Assembly (NCBI GenBank): GCA_964036045.1
Contig: OZ038385.1
Location: 32,082,641 to 32,146,640 of the forward strand
Direction of reading: 5' to 3'
Source of the DNA: Eutreptiella sp. 'Long Island Sound 2002'
Lineage: Eukaryota; Euglenozoa; Euglenophyceae; Eutreptiales; Eutreptiaceae
DNA: 64,000 bases
Made by a program: the position numbers and the translations under genes. Positions 44,611 to 54,034 of this stretch are shown in pieces. The notes beneath the pieces were generated by a model, which was given only the letters and a program-made list of their open reading frames with translations, did no database searches and was not told the origin of the DNA. Every line of letters starts with the position of its first letter. Position 1 is the stretch's first letter.

Positions 44611-45802
44611 TCCGCTTGGTGCCGTTCTTGTCTGCCCACACCTCAGCGGCCGCCATCTCGTGGACGGTGTACACCTCTGATGCTTTGGTCACAAATTTGT
44701 CGCGGTCAAGCCACCGTTGCGTAAGCCCTTCGACAAGGTTGTCATCGGGCCTGTAGTCCATGTTGTTCAACGTGGCCGTAGTGGGCAACAGTGTTGGCTG
44801 CTGTGGCTGAGCAGCACATGGTGGTTGTGAAGAGGGTTGAGCTCCTTGTGGCGCACCCGAGTCGACCGGCGCCATGGCCGGGACAGGGGCGGATTGCTGC
44901 GGCTCTTGGGCACGCATTTGCGGGGCAGAGGGTTGGGTACCGTGTGGCGCGCCCGAGTCAGCCGGCGCCATGGCCGGGACAGGGGCGGATTGCTGCGGCT
45001 CTTGGGCACGCATTTGAGGGGCAGAGGGTTGGGTACCCTGTGGCGCGCCCGAGTCCACCGGCGCCATGGCCGGGACAGGGGCGGATTGCTGCGGCTCGGG
45101 GGCACGCATTGCTGGTGCAGAGGGTTGGGCACCCTGTGGCGCGCCCGAGTCCACCGGCGCCATGGCCGGGACAGGGGCGGATTGCTGCGGCTTTGGGGCG
45201 CGCAATGATGGTGGTTGTGCCGAGGGTTGCGGTGGGATCATGACGAAGTCCACACTCCCGGGTGGTGGCTGGGGCGGTGCCTGTGGGGGGGCAGAGGGTC
45301 GCGTGCCCCTGTCAGCCGGCGCCAGGGCCGGGACAGGGGCGGAGTGCAGCGCCTCTGGGGCGCGCGGTTGAGGTGCCATTGCCTTTGGGGGGGCAGAGTG
45401 CGGCACGCCCTTGTCAGCCGGCGCCAGGGCCGGGAGAGGGGCGGACTGCGGCGCCATTGGGGCGCGCGGTTCAGTTGCCGGTGCCTTTTTGCAGGCAGAG
45501 TGCGGTGCGCCCCTGTCAGCCGGCGCCAGGGCCGGGACAGGGGCAGACTGTGGCGCCTCTGGGGCGCCCGGTTGAGTTGCCGGTGCCTTTTCGGGGGCAT
45601 AGTGCGGCGCGCCCCTGTCAGCCGGCGCCAGGGCCGGGACAGGGGCGGAGCCGCGCGCCTCTGGGGCGTGCGATGGTGATGGTGATGGTGATGGTGGTGG
45701 TGCCGTTGCCTTCGGCTTCGGCTTTGCACCATACTTGGTCTTGGCGAGCCATTTTGGAGCCATTTGGAAGAGTGCCCTACGAGTGAGAGACGCTCGGCGC
45801 AC
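44555..45802 (-). CDS. Pro/Ala-rich repeat protein of the hAT element
   Basis: A 415-codon frame starts with a basic segment (MAPKWLAKTKYGAKPKPK at the second Met). It then has about four repeats of ~34 residues (APADRGAPHSAP, APQSAPVPALAP) followed by four repeats of ~32 residues (PQQSAPVPAMAPVDSGAPQG). It ends with a short non-repetitive region (DNLVEGLTQRWLDRDKFVTK) that may be globular. The last ~18 codons are formed by the palindromic array. The protein is predicted to be disordered. A degraded duplicate of its start lies at 47730-47880. The function is unknown. Confidence 0.55.
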   Translation of the reverse strand: MRRASLTRRALFQMAPKWLAKTKYGAKPKPKATAPPPSPSPSPSHAPEARGSAPVPALAPADRGAPHYAPEKAPATQPGAPEAPQSAPVPALAPADRGAPHSACKKAPATEPRAPMAPQSAPLPALAPADKGVPHSAPPKAMAPQPRAPEALHSAPVPALAPADRGTRPSAPPQAPPQPPPGSVDFVMIPPQPSAQPPSLRAPKPQQSAPVPAMAPVDSGAPQGAQPSAPAMRAPEPQQSAPVPAMAPVDSGAPQGTQPSAPQMRAQEPQQSAPVPAMAPADSGAPHGTQPSAPQMRAQEPQQSAPVPAMAPVDSGAPQGAQPSSQPPCAAQPQQPTLLPTTATLNNMDYRPDDNLVEGLTQRWLDRDKFVTKASEVYTVHEMAAAEVWADKNGTKRNLAPQNLTEPLPSNILGV

Positions 45803-46772
45803 ACTGCCCGAAGAGCTGGAAATTCGAACGTCTCGCCGAAGTCAGGGGTCGCTGCAGGGGGGCTTGCGCAGGGAGCAATGACCCAAATTGCGGGGGGGCG
45901 GACTGAGACGCACGCCGCTGGAGCAATGAACCAAACTGCGGGGTGGGGCATGGCCGCTTTGGGGCGGGAGCCAGTGGGAGGAGTGAGGTATGGCGGTGCC
46001 TGCTATACTGGGTCAGCGTCACCTGATCACTTGGTGGAGGGGGCAGCGGCCGACGCGGCACAGGTGGCGGGGCTGGCTTGGGGATACGGGGGGGTTTAGG
46101 GGTGGCACACAGGATTTCAAGTACCACTGCTGCATGCTCCTCGTCCCTGCTGAGGAAATGCGAACGACTAATTCGCATGCCCTCCTGCCACACCCGCAGG
46201 GGGTTTTTCTTGGGCTGCTGCACAGCAAACCGGTACATCGCTCGGCGGTTGAGCACCCCGTCTACGAAGTACTGGACCCCACCCCCGTGATTCTCCCGGA
46301 TGAGCTGCAGTGTTTTGGCAATGTAGGGCCCGTGTACAGTGGGCTTTGGGGGGGTGGGCGGGTCCTTGGATACGTACTTGGGGGGTTGCGGGGGGGATGG
46401 CGGTGGCACGGCAGTGCACATCAGGGCCTCCTCCACGGCTTCCAGGGCTACCAGGTATGGGGTTGGGTTAATGTGCGGTCTGCGTGGAGGACTTACGGGC
46501 GTTGGAGAGGTTGTTGGTGCACAGCGGGGTGAAGGGGGAGAGGGAGGCGGTGTTGGCAATAGAGGCTGGGGGGAGGCCAGTTCGCTGAGACACTTCTCAG
46601 CATCAGAGTCCCACGGTGGCGATGGGGGTTGGTCTCCAAACCGCAAGAGCTCCGGCAGATCCCCCCAACCGCATTCCGGGAACGAAGGGCTGGAGGGGGC
46701 GGAAGAGGCCACGCTAAGGGGGCTAGACGACAGGTCAAATTGCAGCCCGCAGTGGGTGGGGGATGAACGCAT
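45777..46772 (-). CDS. Pro-rich protein of the hAT element
   Basis: This 331-codon frame is the most 5' coding sequence of the element. It is Ser/Pro-rich at both ends, with a central ~85-residue region of globular character (GPYIAKTLQLIRENHGGGVQ, YRFAVQQPKKNPLRVWQEGM, HFLSRDEEHAAVVLEIL). It ends overlapping the start of the next frame by 26 bp. Two tandem FGSLL repeats lie near the C-terminus. I do not recognise it. Its place next to the right terminus suggests a structural or regulatory partner of the transposase, which is inference. Confidence 0.55.
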   Translation of the reverse strand: MRSSPTHCGLQFDLSSSPLSVASSAPSSPSFPECGWGDLPELLRFGDQPPSPPWDSDAEKCLSELASPQPLLPTPPPSPPSPRCAPTTSPTPVSPPRRPHINPTPYLVALEAVEEALMCTAVPPPSPPQPPKYVSKDPPTPPKPTVHGPYIAKTLQLIRENHGGGVQYFVDGVLNRRAMYRFAVQQPKKNPLRVWQEGMRISRSHFLSRDEEHAAVVLEILCATPKPPRIPKPAPPPVPRRPLPPPPSDQVTLTQYSRHRHTSLLPLAPAPKRPCPTPQFGSLLQRRASQSAPPQFGSLLPAQAPLQRPLTSARRSNFQLFGQCAPSVSHS

Positions 46773-46989
46773 GGGTGCTAGGGCAGGCCCAACTCAAATG
46801 TCTGGGTCAGAGACGCAACGGTCTAGACCCTAGACGCGCTCCCTCGCCTCAAGGGTCAAGGGTCGATAACAAAAGAGTGCCCTATGTGTAGAAGAGGCTC
46901 AGCGCACACTTGTCTCCTAGGCAATACACGCATTTCCCTTTGTGTCGAGAGAGACATGCACAACAAGGAACAAATAAGCGTTGAAGGGA

Positions 46990-49200
46990 CATAGGTACCA
47001 GGAGAATGTGACACGGGACCCCTTCTCAGTAGTGTGCAGCATGTTCATCATTGAAGGGGTCTATGGTCATAGGCGCCATGGCCTAGACCACGGACGTACT
47101 AAACACCTCAAGGGTGTTGTGCATGATCCGCCAAATAAAATAAAATCAAGTGCGATAAAACCGAAACGTAGCAGAGCCCCTTCTCAGTTTTTTTTTTGGC
47201 TGACGGTGGGAATTCTGCATCACCCAACTCAAATGCAGTCCGCCACATTGGACAGTACTGCGCCCGGCAGGGCAGAATGAAAAAGAAACCTTGGGGCCGG
47301 AATTTGCGCAATGACCCAGACAAGCTGTCAAGGTAGGGGCTGGCATATGTTGTGCAGCACAAGGGTGCAGTAGGGCTGATTGCAGTGGTCTTTGGCAAGT
47401 TTGGCAAACATGCAGATCCGTTAGAGTATGGGGAGATGCCTAGCTCCATCCAACAAAATAGGGCCTAAAACAGCAGGCCTTGGACAGATTGTTCCCACAT
47501 GGCTGACACATCATCGAAGGGGATGCATACGTACATGGCACAATGCATGCTCCATCTAATAAAATAAAATCCATCAAATCCATCAAATCAAACAGAGCCA
47601 AGACACAAAAGTATTAGCAACGCACACCTCTGAGAATGGTAACCAAAACAGCCAAAGCAGAGCCCCTTCTCATGACATTGTTTTCGGTGGAAGCGTCAGC
47701 CTCCGGGCGCCATACGACTATGGGGATGTTTGAAATATGTCTTGGGGCACGCAGTTGCAGGGCAGAGGGTTGGGCGCCGTGTCGCGCGCATGGTGGTGAT
47801 GGTGGTGGTGCCATTGCCTTTGGCTTTGGCTTTGCACCATACTTGGCCGGGACAGGGGCTGCGCCTCGAGGGCTCTTTAGGGATGCTGCTGGTGCGAAGC
47901 CGGATCCCTTCCCCCCCGGATGTGGAGTTGGATGGTACTGATTTTCCCATGCTTAGGCAAATGCTGTTTCATGCCCCACTTTCTCAACAGCTCTGCCGAC
48001 CCAAACAGGGCCTATGAAAAAAGGTCCCTGCTGGGGTCTGTGCCTCTGCTGTGGGGGAAGCACAGACCCGATGTCGGCAAAGCATCCCCCTGCGTTTGCG
48101 CCCTTAGAAACAAAAAATCATCGAAGGGGATGCGTAACCTCGTTTGTCAAATAGCAAACATGGAAGCAAATACCAGGAAATCAGAACCCCTTCTCAGTTG
48201 TCGTCAGCACATTCCTCATCGAAGGGGTCTGTGGTCGTAGGCGCCAGGGCCTAAACCATGGACATACCAAACACCTCGATGGGTGTTTTTCAGGAACAAA
48301 CAGCACACTTTCAAATACACCTTCAAAAGAAATGCAATGCGACACGTGGCACCAAAGTTGCAAATGTTCACGACTTACACCATAACACACCTCTGAGAAT
48401 TGTAGTCTGTGGGTAATCTGTAGTCTGTGATTTTTTCCATGTTTTTCCACTACACACAGAACCAACAGAACATCGAACTTCACAGACACACACCATGTGA
48501 TGCTGACACTGAAAGAGGCAAGGCAGGCTTTTCCACACCATTGCGCATGGGGTTGCGTGGGGGGTGTTTTCCCTACACTATGGATTTCTCTGCATGGTTT
48601 TCCAAACTTCCTCAAGAAACACCACGGCAAGACGGAGGACGACAAGACAGAGCACAGGGGTTTTAATGGTCGTCACCAGATCCTGCAATGAACGAAAAAG
48701 CGTGAGCGGGGCAAAGTGCAGCACATTGCAATGAGCCTTCGGGGCTGGGACAGAGGGGCGGTTTAAAACAAGGAAGTCAAATTCGAAATCACTGCAAAGC
48801 CCCTTCTCAGATGTACGTTGCTTGGCTTTCAAAATGGTTGCTGGCCATTGGAGGACATGGTGCACATTCTGTTGGACATGGTACACTGACTGCTGGGGGC
48901 AGTCCCATTCCTCGGCCGCAAATCCGCAAAGCTCCGTCCGCACAAAACAGGTCCTAAGAAACAGGTCCCTGCGGGGGTCGACACTGAAGACCCACGCGTG
49001 ACAGAGCAGCACATGTAAATTGTCATGCATCGTCATTGAAGGGGCTCACAGTCAGCAAATTGTAATTGGTTGCAGGAGCAAACATGCCAGAACCCCTTCT
49101 CAGTTGTGATCAACGCGTTCATCATTGAAGGGGTCTCTGGTCTAAGGCGCAAAGGGGTAGACCACAAACGATCAAAAACACCTCAAGGGTGTTGTACACA
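46990..49200. repeat. Subterminal repeats of hAT element (CCCCTTCTCAG type)
   Basis: CCCCTTCTCA(G/T) occurs near 47020, 47178, 47660, 48187, 48804 and 49092. Three copies (47015-47125, 48187-48290, 49092-49200) extend to ~105 bp, including TTCATCATTGAAGGGGTCT, GGCGCCATGGCCTAGACCA and AACACCTCAAGGGTGTTGT. CCCCTTC and GAAGGGG face each other, so each copy holds an imperfect dyad. Repeated subterminal motifs are usual transposase-binding sites in hAT elements. Otherwise this 2.4-kb stretch has no supported gene. Confidence 0.75.
47730..47880 (-). pseudogene. Relic of the Pro/Ala-rich gene start
   Basis: The plus strand here matches pieces of 44900-44940 and 45660-45745 (GGGCAGAGGGTTGGG, GGTGATGGTGGTGGTGCC, TTTGCACCATACTTGG) but lacks the intervening repeats, so it is a partial internal duplicate. 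Confidence 0.7.
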
Positions 49201-49664
49201 AACAAATTGTCTGCTCAAACAACCAAAATCAGAATCAAATTGAAGTTGTCACATACATTGTCAACAACAGGTGTGCAATTGGTTTCCAAACGGGGGGGTT
49301 TGTTTTTTCCGTGGCACCTTTTTTTCCTTGGCCATGAAGCAACGGATACTTGGCTACCGAACGCCCCCGTGTCACAAGCGACCGGTCATTGCCACGCAAA
49401 GTTCAATCAGTTCCTCGTATTGTGCATTTTTTTCCTTGGGGGGGGGGTTGAAAGCACCGGACAGTGAGGGGGGGGGGTGGGGGGGTCATGGGGGGGGGTT
49501 TCTTGTGAAGAATTTGGTGTGGACAAGGGCGGGGGGGGGGGGGGGGTTGATGTAGTGCATAATCAAGGGGTTGGGGGAGGGGGGTTCATGGTCTGGTAAT
49601 GATGGTCCATAAAAGTCTGACGTCTGATGTCTGATAGCCGACTAGGTCGCTATACACATAGCTG
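49194..49664 (-). repeat. Right terminal and subterminal inverted repeat of hAT element
   Basis: Complement of the left zone: a 98-bp block (49194-49291), a short GAAAGCACCGG block (49450-49460), a 28-bp block (49499-49526) and the final 14-bp terminal repeat, with G runs in place of the left-end C runs. Confidence 0.88.
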
Positions 49665-49672
49665 GCCCACAG
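49665..49672. repeat. 8-bp target-site duplication, right
   Basis: GCCCACAG, partner of GCCCACAA at 34950-34957. Confidence 0.88.
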
Positions 49673-50018
49673 GTACCCGAAACACTTAAGCAGGCACTGC
49701 TGGTACACACGCCCCACACTTGCTTTGCAACCGCAAAAAGTGCAACAGTGCCACCGCATTGTCACCAAAAAGATATGCCTCGCGGATGCCTACGTTAAGA
49801 ATAAATTTCAAACCCCACAGGACCGCAAGCGCCTCCGCGCACTGTTGGTTCGGCGGTTGCTCATGGGGCACCGCGGACCGCGAACCAAGCTCCATCGAAA
49901 AAAACTCCCAACGTGCACACACCCCCGTCGAACATACACAAACGCCGGCTTTCTCCGTACCTCTCTCGGCAGGGGGATCACTGACCAACCCGGCAAAGCC
50001 AACACACACACCGCGCAC
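49665..50018 (-). pseudogene. RNase H, 5' part
   Basis: The minus frame reads QCAEALAVLWGLKFI (catalytic Glu) and YLFGDNAVALLHFL (catalytic Asp), the order of a type-I RNase H following a reverse transcriptase. A single-base frameshift near 49725 moves coding into the frame VYQQCLLKCFGYLW. That frame then hits the hAT insertion at 49664 and resumes at 34949. The first Asp box is not clear. The gene is interrupted and frameshifted. Confidence 0.82.
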
Positions 50019-51113
50019 ATAGAGCGCAACAACTTGACCGAGGTGAACTGCAGACGGGGGGGGGGGGGCGGGGGCAACACATGGGCCCAGACCCCCGATA
50101 AGTGAGGACTACGCCCAAATGGAGGTCTACAGATCCACTGCGCGCGCCCTAGAAATTGCTGCAGGCGCCGCACACTACAGACACCGACAAACAATCTCAA
50201 CCAGTGGGCCAGCAGGGCTTCCCACGCATTCCCCGCCGTCTGCAGGCTGCCCCCACCCATATCCACGTCCTTTCCCAACCACACCAGGCGCGTAACCGGC
50301 TCCAAGGTGCTCTTTGGGCTTATAACTCCACCCACCGCACGCAACGCCTGCACCGCGCGCATAGCCTGCCCACGCACGTGCCCTTTACCCCGTCCCACAA
50401 TGAGCACATTGTCGATGTAAATCAAAACCAACACTCCCACCAGGCCAATCTCCTCCACAAGACGTTCCAAAACCTTCTGGCATAGAATGAGGCTATACTT
50501 CCAACCAAAAGGCAGGCACCTGAACGACAAAACTCCCCCCTCACCATCCGAGATACGGAAAGCCCCCCAGAAGGCTTCCGGGAGGCGCAGCGACCAAAAA
50601 CAATGATTGAGGTCAATATGGCACATACACAATCCCTCATCCCCCCCCCCTCCCCGGGAGCCCCAGCACCTCCCAAACTGGCCGGAGACATCGGGCCCTA
50701 CTATATAAAGGTGGGAGGAAAAAGGAAGACCCGTGCTGTGCCACCTGCGCCAAAAGGGCAAGGACCTCTACTGACGGTAGCGAAAATTTCTCAGGCTTCT
50801 CAGGCATCTCTCTATTCACTGGCACCAAATTCACAATCAGGCTGCACTTATCAAGCGTTTTTGGGATAGCAAAAACTCCCCCGCTCGGACCTGGTGACCC
50901 CGGCGGTAGGGGGAACAATAGGTGTTAGCTACGCAAAGCATGCAATATGACTGCCTCGTCCGACGGGGGCCCAACTCCTGAGAAGTGGCGGTTGGCAACC
51001 GATGCAAAGGATTCCGGCACATAACGCTCCCAAATATCAGCTGGGATAGGGATATGCCCAACCACCCCGAGACCCCTACTCAACACTTCGTCCCTTATGC
51101 GCTGCATCAGCAA
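49808..51113 (-). pseudogene. Reverse transcriptase, frameshifted
   Basis: The fingers region lies in 50918-50637 (GGVFAIPKTLDKCSLIVNLV). The palm lies in 50761-49808: CMCHIDLNHCFWSLRLPEAF (catalytic Asp50), SFRCLPFGWKYS, IYIDNVLIV (115-118) and VWLGKDV. Order and spacing match DIRS-type reverse transcriptases. The invariant second Asp of the YxDD box is Asn, and a frameshift at the C/G tract near 50644 separates fingers from palm, so this copy should be inactive. A short frame at 51113-50925 (IPADIWERYVPESFASVANR) precedes the fingers. It copies the element RNA into DNA. Confidence 0.88.
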
Positions 51114-51146
51114 CTTCGGCGACGTAGAATCGTGTAGCAGTGACTC

Positions 51147-52839
51147 CTAGACCCCTGAATCCAGGGAGGACAGTGCTGTTGCAATCAAGGGCAAGAAATC
51201 CGGCTGCCGCAGGTCCCTAGCCGCCTCCACCCCCCAATCCACAAATTGGCTCAAGCGCCGCTCCAACAAGCACGGCGGGGCCCTAGGTAAGCATGCACGC
51301 AGGTCACGCAGCCACGCATCCCACTCACCGCATTGCAGGCGCTCCGGAGCCCACCGATCCACTGCTGACTCGGCGGGAAACTGCCGATCGGGCAGCCGCA
51401 CCCACAAGCCTGGCCGGCCCCGCTGCTTTCCTCTTTCCCAAGACCGACGCAACTCCGCCCGTCCGGTGTGCCGCGATCCGGAGCCGACGGATAAAGGAGG
51501 TGCCTGCCGATGGGGGGGGGGGGGGCTTAGCATCGACGTCGATGACGTCCTCTCTCTCCCGACGTCCGCCAACCCGCTCGGACCCCGGTCGCCCTTGCAC
51601 GGCCGCGAAGGCCAGAGGGACATCCAAGACCCTCGCGTCCCCGCTTCTGTCACACTCTCTCCACTTCTCTCAGTGCCACACCCCCCGGCAGGCTGGCTGT
51701 CTCCTTGCCCCCCCCCGTCATCCCGTCGGCTGCGGCATGCATGTGACTCGGCGGTGGCCTCCGCATCCCTCCACCTGCCGAGGACTTCTTCTGGACCCAC
51801 ATCCTTTTCCCGCACACAGAGGGCTAGAACTTCCCCCGGGAACATGTCTTTGAGGGATACAACGCTCCACTCCAACTCCGTGCCCCCTCGCGCACTGGGC
51901 CACGGCAACTCCACGTCGTCGGCCACGACAAAATCGTCTGGGGCGTCACCATAGTGGGCCGCCACTGACTCTGACATCCAACGTCCCCACCGGGCGAGCC
52001 ATCTGACCGGCAAACCCAACCAGCGCAAGGCCGCTGACCCACCCCTCCTCCACGCATGCCACCGCGCGTGGGCGATATCACATCCGCTGAGGGCGGTCGC
52101 CATGACCATTTGGAGGTAGGCTGCCCCTTGTGAGCAGAAGTGTGCCAGCGGGACCGCTGATGTGGATCCCTCTCGGTCCAACCATCGCAGCCATGCCCTG
52201 CCGTAGCTCCCCAGCTTCCTTCGGACGAAGTGTGGGACCCGCCACGCCTGATGGGGGCTGCCTCGCCCACCCGCAGCAGGCAGGTGAATGATAGGACCGC
52301 CATCCCATATGCCGTCCACTGTGCCCTGCTATCACATGCTCTCGCGAAACTCCCGAGCTCCTCCAAACCTGCATAGGGGCGTGCCACCGCCTGAGATGTG
52401 GCCCACTTTGCGCACCTCCATACCCTGCCGGTAACAAATTCCGGTAGCCATCCCATTTCTTCCAATGTGCGCATTGCGGATACCGCCCCCCTGAGGAAGC
52501 TCCTGGAATACCCCAAGCCCCAGAGCTGGAACAGGTACCTGCATGCTTCTCTCTCCAAGCCATCGATCGGCGTGTATCTGACCCATAGGGCCAATTTCCT
52601 GTAGTGGGTACAGTACGTACCCATGGTGCTCTTTGCCCAGAAGGACACCTGCAGGGCATCCACAGAGGTGATCTCATCCTCCTTCCACAGCCGTCTCCAC
52701 GCTGCCCATACCAGACGCCAGACCATGTCGTCCCCATCCCGGAAGTCGGTCGGCTGCAAGACCACCACATCTTGTTGGGACTCGACTGCCTGGCGCCCAA
52801 GCGGGCAGCGCCCCCATCAGTGAAACCCCGGGCATTCAT
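51147..52839 (-). pseudogene. Tyrosine recombinase of the retroelement, frameshifted
   Basis: The N-terminal half is in the frame 52768 to about 52265: a SAM-like core-binding domain (KSTMGTYCTHYRKLALWVRY), then LSFTCLLRVGEAAPI with the first catalytic Arg. After a frameshift near 52265 the frame 52319-51147 carries ARWHAWRRGGSAAL (His88/Arg91) and GRWMSESVAAHY (Trp114 and nucleophile Tyr123). This R...HxxR...Y set defines DIRS-family recombinases, which insert circular cDNA. A further ~260 residues follow, with low complexity, then a region ending in LLERRLSQFVDWGVEAA. Unusually the gene lies upstream of the reverse transcriptase. Confidence 0.87.
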
Positions 52840-53275
52840 GAAACCAGTGGTGTTTCACGCCTCTTCCCGCATTCTTGCAAGCCCGGCACGCCGTCACTGG
52901 CACGCACGTCACATCCATTGGCTCCGCCCCAGGCTTTGTCGTGTACAGCCTGCGGTCTCCCTCGACCTTGAACTTCGTCTTCATGGCCGCCGGCCTTCGC
53001 GCCACCACCTCTTCCTCCGCTGCTCCTGTACAACCTTGCGATCTCGCCGGCAGACTGGGCTCGTCGTCTTCCGTCTCTCGCCGGTCAACCGCCCCTTTGG
53101 GGTCAAGACCCCGTTTACCTCTATACGCGGACAGGGACATTACCGTAAACGTCCACACCGCCAGGACGAAGGCTTTCAGCCAGTCGATCTCGTCGTCATC
53201 CATGGACTCCAGACACCAGACCTCGGTGTCAGCGGCATCACAATCCATCGCTAGGGCCAAATCATCCAAAGTCAC
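52817..53275 (-). CDS. Gag-like zinc-knuckle protein of the retroelement
   Basis: 152 codons. An acidic N-terminus (DCDAADTEVWCLESMDDDEI) leads to one hydrophobic segment (AFVLAVWTFTVM) and a basic middle. The C-terminus has TACRACKNAGRGVKHHWFHE followed by CPGF, a C-x2-C-H-C zinc knuckle typical of nucleocapsid proteins that bind element RNA. It lies 15 bp after the first gag frame and may originally have been one protein with it. The stop at 52817 overlaps the start of the recombinase frames. Confidence 0.65.
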   Translation of the reverse strand: MTLDDLALAMDCDAADTEVWCLESMDDDEIDWLKAFVLAVWTFTVMSLSAYRGKRGLDPKGAVDRRETEDDEPSLPARSQGCTGAAEEEVVARRPAAMKTKFKVEGDRRLYTTKPGAEPMDVTCVPVTACRACKNAGRGVKHHWFHECPGFH

Positions 53276-53290
53276 ATCTATGAATTTTCC

Positions 53291-53854
53291 TTATCCCGGA
53301 AGCGCGACACGTACTCGTGGGCCGGCACCTCTCTGCGCCACAACAAAGTGGACAAAGCCAGCAGGCTTGCATATACCCGTTGGGGCTTGGCGTCCAGCTC
53401 CCGGACTTTCAGCAGCTGTGCCTTGCTCAAATGGGGTTTCTGCCATCTTCCTCTTCGCCGCGGCCTGGGATTTCGCGCTGACCTCCGCCAACTCTTTTCT
53501 CAGCCCCTCCATGGCCATACGCTGTTCTTCCACCAGCTTCTTCAACTCCCGCAGCTCAGGCGCTGGGGCCGGGGGTGGTGCCGTCTTCACGAAACCCACC
53601 CCTTCCACATCAAGGCTGCACTGCGCCATCATGCAGAAAGCTCCTGTCATTTTTAGCAGCCCAACCTCTCCATCCACCGGCACCCCAAACTTCTTGGCAA
53701 ATGTGTCCTCCCACTCCTTTCTCCTGTCCATCAACACCGACAGTGCCATTTCAACTGTTGACGTGGCCCTCGCAATTTCGATGAGGGGCAGCGAATCGAT
53801 AAAAGTGGAGCAAATACTGCCCCTGGCAAATGTTGCGGAATCCGACATCGACAT
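53291..53854 (-). CDS. Gag-like coiled-coil protein of the retroelement
   Basis: 187 codons, the first gene after repeat A1 (65 bp upstream). An N-terminal helical region (IDSLPLIEIARATSTVEMAL) is followed by a Pro-rich hinge and a coiled coil (ELRELKKLVEEQRMAMEGLR, continuing KELAEVSAKS), features common in capsid-type proteins of retroelements. Assignment as gag rests on position, coiled coil and the zinc-knuckle frame that follows. No capsid homology could be seen directly. Confidence 0.55.
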   Translation of the reverse strand: MSMSDSATFARGSICSTFIDSLPLIEIARATSTVEMALSVLMDRRKEWEDTFAKKFGVPVDGEVGLLKMTGAFCMMAQCSLDVEGVGFVKTAPPPAPAPELRELKKLVEEQRMAMEGLRKELAEVSAKSQAAAKRKMAETPFEQGTAAESPGAGRQAPTGICKPAGFVHFVVAQRGAGPRVRVALPG

Positions 53855-53918
53855 TACTGCTGGCCGGGTCTATACCAATGATCACGGAGTTTGACGCTAC
53901 GTGTGACCCTCGTCTGGC

Positions 53919-54034
53919 CTGCAGGCTCAAATGCAAAAATTGCACTACAATAAAAACACACACATGCATACCGCACACACGCACACATGCACACCACAAA
54001 CAGAGCTAAACCATAGATCGGAACGTGATCTAAG
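53919..54034 (-). repeat. Split direct repeat A1
   Basis: 116-bp partner of A2 (33841-33956). It forms the 5' terminus of the retroelement and probably contains its promoter. Confidence 0.93.

Larger units (their letters stand above)
34958..49664 (-). mobile_element. Giant hAT-type transposon carrying two deubiquitinase-like domains
   Basis: The ends are CAGCTATGTGTATA (34958-34971) and its exact complement (49651-49664). They are flanked by GCCCACAA (34950-34957) and GCCCACAG (49665-49672), an 8-bp target duplication with one mismatch. Inverted subterminal blocks match at 35091-35118/49499-49526 and 35225-35325/49194-49291. The payload, all on the minus strand, comprises two Pro-rich proteins, a 519-codon protein, an OTU-like domain, a USP-like domain and a BED/hAT transposase. 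An 8-bp duplication and CAG-type ends fit the hAT superfamily. At 14.7 kb it is several times longer than typical hAT elements. The large cargo and internal tandem arrays explain the size. Confidence 0.88.
33750..54034 (-). mobile_element. Tyrosine-recombinase retrotransposon with split direct repeats
   Basis: On the minus strand the order is repeat A1 (54034-53919), gag, zinc-knuckle gag, tyrosine recombinase, reverse transcriptase, RNase H, a C-terminal region, then repeats B1 (34036-33958), A2 (33956-33841) and B2 (33828-33750). A1 and A2 are both 116 bp and nearly identical, and B1 and B2 are both 79 bp. This A1...B1-A2-B2 split-direct-repeat layout is the established signature of PAT/Ngaro/VIPER-type DIRS-order elements, which integrate by a tyrosine recombinase rather than an integrase. 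Without the nested hAT insertion the element is about 5.57 kb. Multiple frameshifts show that this copy is defective. Confidence 0.88.

Noticed and set aside
52875-53894. 339-codon plus-strand frame
   Set aside because: Opposite the gag and zinc-knuckle frames of the retroelement; composition is a shadow of them.
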